A DNA stretch of 64,000 nt. Origin: Dipetalonema caudispina (lineage: Eukaryota; Nematoda; Chromadorea; Rhabditida; Onchocercidae). The position numbers and the translations under genes are program-made. Below the pieces are notes generated by a model. The model was not told the origin of the DNA, did no database searches, and worked only from the letters and a program-made list of their open reading frames with translations. Each line of letters starts with the position of its first letter. Position 1 is the stretch's first letter. Location of the stretch: assembly GCA_013365325.1 (NCBI GenBank), contig JABVXV010000108.1, forward strand, positions 1-64,000, written 5' to 3'. Positions 40,201-58,300 of the stretch are shown here, one piece after another.

Positions 40201-41363
40201 TTTTCTTTAGTCCATGAAATGCATAGATTATTTCATCTGGCTGTTTTTGAGCCTTTGGGTTACATCTTTGATTATGCATTTGACCACAGCCTTGAAATAG
40301 CCGAAATTGGAAGCCAACATAATAGTTTTATCGTAAGACAACCAAAAATGCATAGTTTTCGTGGTGAAGAGATTTATCGACCTCTGTCATTGTAGTGGTG
40401 CACATAAAAGAGCGGGTCTGTTACCGTAGTGCCGGAAACGAGAACTTGCTCCCTACTGCTGAATATATACTGTTGAGAATGAATGAATGGGAATCTGATT
40501 GAGAGAAATTGGAAATAAATCATCAAAAAGCGGTCTAACCTTAGCTTCTCCCATCTTTAACATCCTACTGCTGAATTTTATCGTTTAGGGACAATCTAAT
40601 AGGTCGTGACGTATCACGAAACATTTTTTCATATTTGCCAGTCTTTTCGTTACTAAATATTTTCATACTTCACTGCTTCAGCCGAACTGTTTGGTGGCGT
40701 TGAGCAGGCAGTTGCTTTGTTAAAGTCCAATACATTTTGGAAAGTGAAGCAAGTACTTATTATTGAATTACCGTATTTCATAGAGAGGTGAGTTATAACA
40801 ATGAATTTTTACTCGTGCTTTAGAAACATAAGTATGGAGATGAAATAACTATTAAATAGGAGTTAACTTACTCCAAAACTGTATTTTTACAATTCTTCTT
40901 GAAAAACGGGAAATATAACTGCATTAGTTCACAACGTGATTGCATGCATGTCGTTCTGGTTTATTTTTGGTTTATTTTTTGTAGAATCAGCTCTAAATAT
41001 CGGAAAAGAAAACTGCATAGATATCATTGATAACAGATTTTGCGATTATCTAACATAAGCTTTAAACCATTATTTGTTACGCTAATTTACAGTACACTTA
41101 CATGTTTTAGATGTGCATTCCACACTGATTTCACTGCTTTGTTTGTGGCTGTTGGCTCGCTTCTAATTGAAAATGATATCTCGCAACGGCGTACATTTGC
41201 TCAACAATGTTGTGTCGTTCTGGAATATATCATTAAGCGAGAACGGGACGGGGAATGCATTTTGTCGCTCTATAATCACAAGGATATCGTGGAAGCACTG
41301 AAGAAAACGGCAATCGTGAAGTCATCCGCACTAGTTGACAATTTATTGAAGTGCGAACAATAG
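25242..41363 (+). CDS. ECPAS: Proteasome adaptor and scaffold protein ECM29 (more than 30 exons)
   Basis: HEAT-repeat protein that binds the 26S proteasome, couples core and regulatory particle and takes part in proteasome quality control. From [14 protein letters not shown] (exon 25588-25712) and [14 protein letters not shown] (25867-25986), the order follows ECM29 throughout: [45 protein letters not shown], the hallmark [16 protein letters not shown] (34155-34272), GAAFSFG and YRYRYDP (34347 on), [30 protein letters not shown], and the C-terminal exon ending [10 protein letters not shown] at 41363. Helical alpha-solenoid character runs throughout, with no membrane segment. The largest intron, 39442-40680, shows nothing of its own. 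Oddity: the exon ending at 34272 has ATAAGT instead of GTAAGT as donor; using the nearby GT breaks frame. The exact start and a few exon ends (for example 28693, 32168) are uncertain; the family is not. Confidence 0.9.
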
Positions 41364-42335
41364 ATTTTTCTTGTTCAATGTAATAGTTGTCGTGCGATGC
41401 TAGGTTAATCATGTGAATTCAGTTTAGCATCATGGCTCTGGAATACTCTCTAGCTCTCAATTATTTAAGGTGAAAAGTTATGTCTTATATCTGTATATAC
41501 GTTTAAATATAAATATCGAAAGTTCCACTGGTTTGTACGGATACAACACAGCCTTAATGGGCTTGAACTTTCCTTCAAAATTTGAATACAGAAGGCCTGA
41601 AACGATTGATAGATCTGTTATAATTTATTTTAGGTAAATATTTTCTGTTAAAATTACACCGATAAATATTGTCGTATGGATTTTAATTTTATTATAAGAT
41701 AGATGGTCCTTGAAATTTTGAATGAACACGCAGTGCTTTTATCTTTTCATGTTTCAGGTGACTTTTCTGAGACTCTTAAGTTCATCATGTTTTTTGCAAA
41801 TCCAGCATAAATTTACTGTAAAAAAATAAAGCATACATGAGTTAAGGTAGATGTCATTTTCTGGATATAATTGATTGGATAGAAAATAACAAATGGATAT
41901 GTTTGAAATGTCAAACATTTATTACGTTAGAGGTAAAAATAACCACAGTTAATTGAACAAGTTCATAAGAGTGTTGAAAATGCATCATACTTCTCTAATA
42001 TAATATTCTAATAAAATTGTTTGGTTCTCGTTTTGATTGATTCTTAGAAATTTCTCACCCTCCATTCCTTATCATCCGTCAATGGCTACTGTCATGCAAA
42101 ATGATTTGATAGCTGTATATCTGTAGTTAAAAAGTTTTATTAACTCTTGGGTGGTTTAGTCTCTGTTTGTCGCTTTTGGACGTCCGTTAAAGTTTATTTA
42201 ACCAGGCAAGTTATATGATTGGTAGCAAATATAGAGAGATAGTCATTATGCTGATGGTTTTCAAGTGCTACCTGTCAAATTATGCCGTCTCGTTATGGAT
42301 TTTATTAACTTGAAAAATGATTGATCTACACTTAC

Positions 42336-42471
42336 TTTTAAGAATTCCGGCGGGAATATTGAAATGGTACCAGCATGTTTACTTCTGACTTCAAATTTAT
42401 AATCAGCCAAAATGTGAGAATAAGCGACAGTTGGTTTTGCATCCAAAATCAGAAAAAAGTGTAATTTGCTA
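42336..42471 (-). CDS. Orphan coding-like exon candidate, unknown product
   Basis: On the minus strand, GATTTCAG is followed by an open 136-nt stretch (SKLHFFLILDAKPTVAYS, then KFEVRSKHAGTISIFPPEF) that ends exactly at a consensus GTAAGTG donor. Composition and splice borders look exon-like. I do not recognise the protein and could not find flanking exons. It may be an exon of an unseen minus-strand gene, a relic, or chance. Confidence 0.25.
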
Positions 42472-42983
42472 CTGAAATCTAACTTTCGCAAGACTTGCAT
42501 TACAATTTACGGTCAATGATGAATTTACAAGAAAACTGAACTTTAATCACTACAAGATATTAATAGTGATGATTACTGATAAAACCAACTGAAATAATAC
42601 CACGATATTTGTTGGCATGAATATCGAAATATAATGCTGATATCACTGTGTGGAGCAATGATTACAACTTGCTAGAGGAAATTTAAAAGTTTTAGCACAA
42701 AAGATGTTCAATTCAGCCATTTTAAAGATACGATTAGATCTCGGGTAAATAAAAGAGATTTAAAAGCTCTTCTCATTGATATAAATTTTATGGAGTGTAA
42801 AAAGCGACTGAGAAACAATGAAAAAAGTGGTAATTTTTAAAATCATTTTTAGATAGTTAAGTCTGAATTGTCTTATTATCTGAATGTGGAACACAAAATC
42901 AAAAATAAAATTTTTATAATAGTTAATAAAAATACACAATATTCGATATCACATATTACCATAATTTTATTATCGTTTTCAGA

Positions 42984-43066
42984 ATGGTCTCGAATTTGCG
43001 AATTAGTTCAAAGTCCTGCAAATTATCAGCACAGAGTTTGCGTCCATTCTTGTTATACTCTTTTTA
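42984..43066 (+). pseudogene. Possible relic of a clathrin light chain C-terminus
   Basis: A TTTTCAG acceptor-like site ends at about 42981. EWSRICEL follows, resembling the EWERVAKL at the end of clathrin light chains. The +1 frame then gives SSKSCK, and a third frame gives a SILVIL run where the family has SSKQAKDVSRMRSVL. At least two frameshifts would be needed. The similarity is short, so this is a weak call. Confidence 0.2.
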
Positions 43067-43523
43067 ATAATCGGACTAATTTTCTCTTCTTTTCTATGAT
43101 TGCCCACTAAATAAACTTTTATAATTTCCTCTACCAACAAATGCCAATAGACAGTGTACTAAAATAATTATATTCAAAATAAACCATTTGATTATGGCAT
43201 ACTACTTGTATAGCCTGCCATAAAATATACCTGAATACTTCATCGTAAACATCTTTATACATTCAAATCAGCTATCGAATATCTAAAGGAAAACAAAGAT
43301 TGTCAATGTTTTCATATCAATCAATTAAGGTCATGATCAAGTACCCTCCAATCATAAGGGTTGTAAAAATGACTACGGTAATGTTACTGATGTATTCGTA
43401 ACGTTATCGGGAATGTGAAAATAAAAAAATTTTAGTAAATTAGCAAATGTGTCCAGAACTGAAACTTAGAGCTTGAACTATTTTGCATACTTTTCACTTT
43501 AATACTATACATAATATTTGATA

Positions 43524-43546
43524 ATATATATATATATATATATATA
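43524..43546. repeat. (AT)n microsatellite
   Basis: Uninterrupted alternating A and T over about 23 bases in the intergenic region. Confidence 0.85.
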
Positions 43547-44932
43547 AACATTTCGCTTTCCTGCTTAAAGAGCCACGTGAAGATTCTTTCAGAAATTGGC
43601 CAAGGAACATCAGTAAAACAACAGTTTCAAAATATTTGTATTTAGAAAATGTGCTATTAATGATGGCTCAATTTTTGCTTTACTATAAATTAGAATGTGA
43701 AAAGTAAAGGTCTATGGATTTAAAAGATTTTGTTAAACTACATTACAGAAATTATTTATAGATCAAAATTACAAAGTTTAAAAGATTACATTCATTCAGT
43801 AGGTGGAAAGTGACAGGATGAGTGACATATGGTAAACAAATGGATATTTTATCCATTTAAGTTGATTCGCACTTTAATAATTTACTTTCTCACCTGATCT
43901 TTTGCCTTACATATTACTCTGTACAGACAATTCACAACTCATTCATTTGAAAAATACTTTTAGCATGATGGCCGACGCAATTATCGGATTATTTTTCAGC
44001 GATAATTAATTGCTGTTCATGTGGTTGAGAAAAACCAATTTTTTTGATTCGCAGAATTATTTTTATTATCGGATTACCCCTAAATTCCTCAAGAGAAAAT
44101 AACACTCAACAAAATTGTTGATCATAGTATCAGATCATTCTTAATCTAAAGTCACCGGTCACGGTATATGGAAATTATGGAATTTTAATTCGAAGATTTG
44201 CCATTTTGGTATCCGCACAGCACTTCTCAATGATCGGTCCCAACAAAAGATTACGTTTCACAATGATAATCATAGTGTAATGCAAGAAATCAGAATTTTA
44301 AATTATTCAAAATTCTTACCTATGGACTATTGGAAACGTATAACTTTCAATTTAATTGAAAAAAAGTGGTGATTGCATCTGACTGACAAGTGAGTCGAAT
44401 CATTATTATTATTGCTACTACCTCTTCTGAAAACTTATTTCAGTTATTTTAAAACCTTATTAAAATTAACATCCAAAGATAAAAAAGCTTTCTGAATTCA
44501 TAATTTATCGTCACATTTGAATCTTCTTATATAAGAAATAATTCAAAAATATCTAACAGACAAGATAAACCGCAATAAGATATCATCATTTATTTGACAT
44601 TCTGATGAATTTATTACCCTAAATAGAAGCGATCTTATTCGCACAAAATCCCTCCACTAATTTTTGAGTACCACCTCTTACCTTTATCCTTCCAAGTCAT
44701 TTCATTTCATAAGCAACAGTTTACTGATAGGTTGCTTCTCTTCGCTTACCTTATACTTTATTTGTTTATTTGTAGAATCTATTGCAGTATTGGATTGAAA
44801 TTTTATTTCATCTATCTATGTGCTATCCCATAGAAAATGGACTTTAGTTCGTTTCACATTTTTTAAAGTTCTTTATTAGCACACTTCATCTTCAATTATT
44901 TGTAGCTATTCTCTATATTATGCTTCCTTTAC

Positions 44933-45047
44933 AGGTATTTTCTTTATTATACTATAAGTATTTTCCATAGTATAATTTATATAGGTATTTTTTATATTAT
45001 ACTATAGGTACTTTGCATAGTATACTTTATATAGCTATTTTCTATAG
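44933..45047. repeat. 50-bp tandem repeat, about 2.3 copies
   Basis: Copy one, 44933-44982, and copy two, 44983-45032, both begin AGGTATTTT, carry TTATACTATA and CATAGTATA in the middle and end TTTATAT. A partial third copy (AGCTATTTTCTATAG) follows to 45047, and a degenerate piece precedes it. Each unit is itself partly palindromic (TATACTATA, ATAGTATA). Confidence 0.8.
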
Positions 45048-45974
45048 ATCCAAAATAAGCCAAGAGGACCTGGTATATGTGGATGGTAAAGGCCGGAACT
45101 CCTGTAACTACGTCATTTTTAAAGGCCAGAATAGTGATTTTTTTTCATTGAAAGGTATTTTGGCCAGTTAATCATGCTTGCGGTGTTATCTGATCAGATA
45201 TTTGTGAAATGTTCAGGTCAAGTTTTCAATTTGTATTTAAAATTTTCACCATTTTCCTTAAATGTTATGCGTATGATTAGTAAAATGCCACGAATCATTT
45301 CTAACCTGCAAATTTAAAAGAAGTTGTCCTATTGGAAATTTTGGAAATTGAACTCTTTAGAAAATCCACATAAAAACACAACTATCATTTAATCAATTTA
45401 AAAACCAAATGATACTCGATAATAGCATAGGTAAGTGATAAAAACTGCGAACTGTTCAACTTTGGATTTGAATACAGAATGATAAAATGTATCGAAATCT
45501 GTGTTTTTCAAAGGAAACAAATTTTCTCATGCTTATCGCTATTTTATCTCAAAAAGGAAGGGAGGGAAGAATAAAGAATACCGGAGAACTTCTGGTATTG
45601 CTTGGTAAAGCTTTTGTTGGCAACATCTTTGTTGAACTTCTCATTACGGCGCCAAGTTTATCTCATTTTCCGAAATCACATTATCCCATTAAGAGACATG
45701 GGAAGCGATTTTTTACAAACAGTAGTAAATGAAGAATGAATATTTTTAGTTTTCTCTTCTTCTGTCCAACAAAAAATCCCCTAAGAAATCACTGTATTTA
45801 CCTTGAAACATCTATTGACCTTTTTTAATTTCAATTTTGAGCTAATAAACTTCTTTCTTACAGAAAAATAAAAGAGACAAGACAGAGATGATCCTATGAC
45901 CATGTTGTGACCATAGTAGGATTGAATATCGAGGCAGAATACACCTCAAAAATTTATCTCTCACCCCACACTAT

Positions 45975-46407
45975 CCAACTTTTGCATTTAGCAACATAGG
46001 GTTACTGTAGGGACTCATTCTTGCACAAATATGCAATAGCCATTCAGCCAATAGGAGGAGTATTTTCACTCATTAAAAATTTTTAGATTTACAATTCGTT
46101 AGTGTTTAATCTTGAATGTTTCTCTTCGTTCACTTTTTATTCCCATAAAAGTTATAAATCCATTTTTCGAAATTCATTCAATTCACTTTACAGATTTAAT
46201 CCAAAATGGAATGTTCTTTGCTAAGTGGCTTTAATATTTTCCTCAAACAGCTAAAAACATCTGAATCATAATCAAATTGCCAACATCATAAGAATAAAGT
46301 TGCTTGAATTTTCATTTAAACCCTAATATTCATCATCAATTAAAGCATCCTTTCCAACTTTTCCATTTAGCAACAGAAGATTACTGTAGAAACTCATTCT
46401 TGCGCAA
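45975..46407. repeat. Direct pair of 54-bp elements, 379 bp apart
   Basis: 45975-46028 and 46354-46407 share CCAACTTTT, CATTTAGCAACA, TTACTGTAG, ACTCATTCTTGC and a final CAA without any length change. The sequence between is unrelated. The constant length suggests either a small mobile or duplicated unit, or a conserved functional element. Confidence 0.7.
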
Positions 46408-46995
46408 CTAAAACCTAATTTGTCATTAATTACAATAGATAATACTACATTAGTACACAACAAACCGTACCCAAATAAAAAGTGTCTAGAAGTTTTGCCA
46501 TTACATACAAACTACTTCATTTCTCAAATAAAGTTTTGAATTTAGTAATTTGATTTAATGATGTTTCAACATGATTTAGCAAAATTTCTTTCCACCTGAC
46601 TTTGTTGTAATTCTTATTTGCAACATTTTCAATAACATTTACTTTCTATTGACTAATTATAAATTTGATCAATATATTTGAATGAAGCAACGCGATAAGC
46701 ATGACATGACCCCATTGATTTGTTGAAAATAGTTACATATATGTTGTGAAGAAATGTTGACCTTTGAAATCGTTATTGTTGTTGAGTGTGTATTTCTCAA
46801 GATGGATACAATTCTATCATCTCTTTCATACTTTATGGAACTCTCTCATTCTCGAGTAATTTAGAGATTTAAAGTTTTTCCCTTTTTTTTAAATTTAAAA
46901 GCTTGCATCCAAAAGACAATTTGTTATTTTTGTATTCGTTGTGACCAAACATTTTTTTTTATTCTTACAAACATTTCTCACTGTAAAATTTTTAG

Positions 46996-53094
<6,099 letters not shown>

Positions 53095-55368
53095 GCAATA
53101 TAAATCTCTAAGAATTGTGACGAACTTTGTCCTTACATGTTCAGGAGAAAACATTACTAGCTGCTATGGAATGTGCTATATCTCTCTTTTTTTTCTCTCA
53201 TTATTAAGTTTAGATGTCGAAATTCATGTTGTATTGTTCTCAAATAAGCTTGTATACCATCATTCATGACATATGACTGAGATCCAAAATATTTAGTTCA
53301 TGTATATATACGTGTGTATATAACAGCTTTCAATATTCTGAAAATTCGAAAAAATTTCGGAAAAAATAGCAAAATATAAAAGTTTTTAAAAATATGGAGA
53401 TTGGGAAATCATTCAGTGCGCACTTCTGATATTCACTACCATCTGAAGCAACAAATTTGTACCGTTTATTTTATCTAGTTTTGAACTGAATAGATTTTTT
53501 TATTACTTAGAAATTTAAAAGTATATATAATAAATGACGAAGAATTTTCAGAGAATGAATTTTCAGTTGCGCCCATTGAATGGTAGAAACTTTGTTCTGA
53601 AATGATGATCTCGATATATTATGTATGTACTCTATCATTTGTATAAATGCAATAATTTAAAATTACTGTTCTTTCAAATAATCACTTTTTTTGCAAAATG
53701 CGCCACTGTTTGAATAATTTGATACTACAGAAATGTCGCTGTGAATGTTTAGGATTTTTTACATCTTGTTTTTGCTCATTTTGAATGTCCGCAATGATAG
53801 GTATGATTTTGCAATGCATTTTTATGAAGCACTGTGGATTAACTTGAATGTCATCAGTTTGATTTGTGTTTTTTAAATTCAAAAAATTGTGCGAAATTGC
53901 TGCGATTTAACTTGAAATTTATGATTTCTTTCTCCTCAAATATTAATTTAGTAATACTTTCTCGCAGTAATCGACAATTATGTTAGGAATTTTGACTATC
54001 TTTTACAAATTCATTGCGGAAACCAAACTTTGTAAGGTTGGATTAGGCAGCACAATACTTCTAGCTTTTGAGAATGAGGAATAAATTTTAATCAAGTTTG
54101 GATATTGCTGGGACTTTCTTTTCATTAAATTAATTGATCCTTTTTCATACATTTGCACCTCATTGTCAGATATTTCTATCAGTTTCTGTTTTTTTTTTTT
54201 TTTTTTTTTTTGCTGTGTTTATCACTTCACTTTGTTGTCAAATGTCACTAATGTGGGGTTTGTTTAAACAACCAACTTTGGATCCATTCCGGGGACTTGA
54301 TTTTTAAGAGAACGAAATTGTTCTAAAAAATTATGGACCCGTAGCGGGCTTTTAACTGTCCGAGAAATTAGTCGAAATATAATGCATTTTGGCAGCAGAA
54401 ATTGCAATGTTTACTTATTGTTCGTTAAATATGATGATTTTCGTCTCTGCTGTATTTTATCGCATTTTGAAATACATGGTTTTTAGGTGTCAGCAATTTC
54501 TGTACCGCATATAACTGCTTGTTTAGAGATGACATCATGAGAAAAAAAGGTTAACAAGAGAGTACTGTAGAAATTGAATAACTTGCAAATAAGATTCGTG
54601 AGCACAGTTTTACCTGAAAGGAAAGAGATGATAGGGAACATCTTTTCTTTTTTTGTAAATGAAATTTCCACATTACATAAAGGGCGAACTTCGAAACATC
54701 CTTGTAAGTGATGTTCAACAAATTCCACAATGTTGATGATGCATCATTCATTTCTAACATATCATTTATCATTTTACTATTCACTATTCAAGACTACCTT
54801 CGAGTAAGCTTTTCATGGATAGATAGAGACGGTGACGTTTCAACGTGGGCAGATTTATGGTACTAAGATGAATGGATGGTTGGTCATTCACGTTTGTCAC
54901 ATTATCTTTGAGAATAACTCTATCGATTGATATGATTTAGAGTTTATTGATTGAATAGAGTAATGGTGGAGAAATTGACATGCGAGTAGTATTGGAAATG
55001 AAGGAAGTGAATAAGGCTAAAGTATGATTAATAAAGTTACAGTTAAACTTTTGATAATATATGTTAGTTTTAATCCTGTTCATTTCTTTTATTTCCATTA
55101 TATATTTACATGACAAACGTATGATTCACTGACTAATGAGAAGAGAAATGATAACGAGGGAAAATTAGGAGGGGAATGTTTTTGATTCAATTTTATAGAG
55201 TAGTTTGTTTTCGATTAAGAAATTAAATGAATTTAAGATATAATTGGGTATGGAAGTAAAGTACTCTTTTGTTTGAAATGTTCTCACTGTTCATTTTTAA
55301 ACAACACATTATTATTGTCAATAAAATTTTTAGGTGTGTAGTCTTATTATTCTTTTACAGTGCGAGCA
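53095..55368. other. Intergenic stretch between poly(A) polymerase and the TASOR-like gene
   Basis: A+T-rich, with a run of about 23 T at 54189-54211. No coding exon with convincing splice signals was found on either strand. Confidence 0.5.
54189..54211 (+). repeat. Homopolymer T run
   Basis: About 23 consecutive T. It could mark a poly(A) tail of an old minus-strand insertion, but no element body was recognised beside it. Confidence 0.8.
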
Positions 55369-55371
55369 ATG
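55360..55371 (+). other. Candidate spliced-leader acceptor for the TASOR-like gene
   Basis: TATTATTCTTTTACAG ends at 55360, and the first ATG in a usable frame is at 55369. This sets the start chosen for the gene. A cis-spliced upstream exon is the alternative. Confidence 0.45.
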
Positions 55372-58300
55372 CAACGAAATGATTTCTCTATCCCACGAAA
55401 ATCACTAAATCAGACAAGTATGTTACCTTTCATCCTTATCAATTTTCACTCTCTCATGAATGTGTTGGAAGATGGCTGATCAGTGTTCTTACTGAGCTAA
55501 TTAATCCATTCATGAATGCTTGCACCACTACCAGATGTATTTTCAGCTGGAAAAAAAAAACGAACTTATGACGAAACAATGTGTCCAAAAAAAATTTTAT
55601 TTAAATGAAACTAGGATTTATTTTAAAACAGCGAAGTATAATTGAATGGAAATTGGATAATTATGACTAACTGGTAGAACAAAATGAAGCAAATTTGAGA
55701 AAATTTTTTTTTCTCATAAATGTTCTGTAATGAATTATACTTATGCTACCGTAAAAATGGACTTTTTTCTTTCAACACTAAAGTGACAAATTCGGACACA
55801 TTGTTTTCTACTAGAATTTTCTTGTTTATAATCACTTTACGTACTTGAAGGCCCATCTCAACATTACATAAACGATATAGCGCTTAACAGCGAACCATTT
55901 CGAAATATATACCAGCAAGTTATTTTATCACGTCTATCAAGCAGCTGTCAGGACCGTGAATCAATTAGAATTGTCCGATGTAGAGTTATAAATAATAAAC
56001 AACTGGAAACACGGGTAAAACTTATTTTTCTAGTTCGATCAAAAAAATAAATTTTCGAGTAGATCCATTTTTGGTCCTACTTAGTTTCAGTATCAATATC
56101 TTAGAAATATGGTATATATATTTCAAGCCCAGCAAAATTACGACCAGTTTCCGTATATATCGCATTAAAGAACTGCGGTCTAAATGGGTTTTTTATTTAA
56201 ATTCCCTTACATTATGCAAGAAAATTAATAGAAAAGAGAAATATGGAAGTCATATTACGAAGTTTATGAAATTTATGTTATTCTTCAGTTTTCCAATTTC
56301 CGACGGTCGCTAGAATCTCAGTGTTTACCTGCTGATATATCCTTTGGATACACCCTCCTTTCAGATAATTTGCGGGAAGTAAGTTATAAAACTTTTATTC
56401 AGTCATTTTCACACTTGCTGGCCTTAAGAGTGCTACTCAAATGAAATTTTCATTTCTTACTTTTTGCTTTTTGGAAATTCCAAACAACATAAAAGGGGAT
56501 CACCTTGTATTGTTAATGTAGAAATGAACACCTTTTTTCACTTCCTTCTTTTGAAATTGGATATCGTTTTAAAAATACTGGGTTTGGAAGAACTAGTTTT
56601 TTAATAATTGGACAGTATAATGTTTCATTACCACATCATTTACGTTTTTCGATGATAGTATATTGTATTGGCTAATTTATTAACAAGACAATAGGTTCTG
56701 TCAAAGTCGATCCCTTATTTCAGTAATAAATCGTTTAAAAGTGCCCTAATATCCTAGCTTTTCAGATGGAGTTAATAGCGCAATGGGGCCTCTCTGTTAA
56801 TAATAACTTCGTGGGGGATTTGGGTGAACCGGCAAATGGTTAGTTGGTTCTTAAAATTCAGAACATAATAAAACAGGCAATTTGTTTGCGATTAAGCTTT
56901 TATTTGACAATGCTGACTGATTCTCAGCTTTCTAATAATTCCTTCTGGTTAAATTTATTCTCTGCAACTGTAAAAGCAAATCAACAAGGAACAGATGTAC
57001 AGGTGTTGTTAAAAATCGGGATAGCTTTATGAAGATTTATGATAAAACATTTTATATCTATTAATCTATTAAAGTGTCAGTATGCAAATGTCGCAATAGC
57101 ACTACTTTCATTCTTAATTTTTTGCTTCACGTTCTGGACGATTTTTAGGTGTTTACTTGCTGGAACATCCCGATTTAGTTACACCGGCGCCGTTTATTGG
57201 ACGAACTAAATTGACGATTTTAGCTTGTAAGGTAAATGTCAATTAATTCTTGATCGTCTTTATTCTCTCCACACATCTTCAAGCATTTCAAGACATTTAT
57301 CTTATCTTTTATGGCCTAAACAAAAATATTATCTACATGCAACGCGTATCCGTGGATTATAAATTGTCACGCCATGATAATTTTTTTAGATTTTGAAAGG
57401 CAGATGCAATATTGTTGGCTTGGGATCTTATCATTTATTGCCTAAAAGGGGATATCATTCACATTCACCTATGCAACCAGTGGATTGTAAATTATTGCGA
57501 CACGATCACTATCGATGCGATCAGGTCCTGTTAAATTTTCAGTTCTTTCTTGTTTATATTTTCAAGAGAAAGACTTTCCACTATCTTCTGCCAGATTGAT
57601 TCTCTTTATTTTCAAAATTTTTATTATCCAAATCAGCAAAACGTCATTCTTAATGGCAACTTTACGTGGACTTCTTTTTTCAGATTTTTTTATTCGAAGA
57701 AAAAGGGGATGGATATTCCAAATCGCCAGCAAATGTTTTACCTTTTGCCATATACGATGTGGAATTCCCTCCGAATACGTAATTCTGTTCATTCATTTCT
57801 CATCTGATTAGTTTTTTTTTAATAGATAGTGTCAAGACCGTATTGCAGGATGAAGATGTTTTTTTCAGAAATGTGAAATGTAAGCAATTTTGAACAGTTT
57901 TCTAGCTGTTTACATATTTTTAGAGTTTGATCTAGAAGCTCATAGAAAAAGATTTTCACGATTGATTTTCATGGGTTTCAGTGTTTTGTCTTTCAAAGGA
58001 ACTGATTCAATCGTTTGGAGTGGTAATTTGTTGATTGGAAATAGACGTTACAGTCGTGTTTCGCTGTCTTCATTAGCAGCAGCGACCAAACCACCATTAC
58101 TGTGAGTTTTCATCTCTGTCAGATAACTTCAAGAACTTAATTGCATATGCTACATTTCTATTTATGAAGTTCTTTTAGAAGAACACTTGGTTGTTTTTAT
58201 ATATTCGTTAGATGAAATCTCTGTGTAAATGTATTTTTATCATTTAGAGACACGTTCGAAGTTACCGACCTCATCAACTGGACTGCATGCTTGGCTTTTC

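Larger units (their letters stand above)
41364..46995. other. Gene-poor 5.6-kb intergenic region
   Basis: Between ECM29 and poly(A) polymerase. It contains an (AT)n run at 43524-43546, a 50-bp tandem repeat at 44933-45047, a 54-bp direct repeat pair at 45975 and 46354, an orphan exon candidate on the minus strand and a possible clathrin light chain relic. No complete gene is supported. Confidence 0.5.

Noticed and set aside
19669..41363. Apollo and ECM29 as members of one operon
   Set aside because: The 2.1-kb gap is wider than typical nematode operon spacing and the sequence shows no SL2-type signal; same-strand order alone is not evidence.
45487..45732. 81-residue open frame in the gene desert
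   Set aside because: No family, no splice or trans-splice context; length is within chance for this region.
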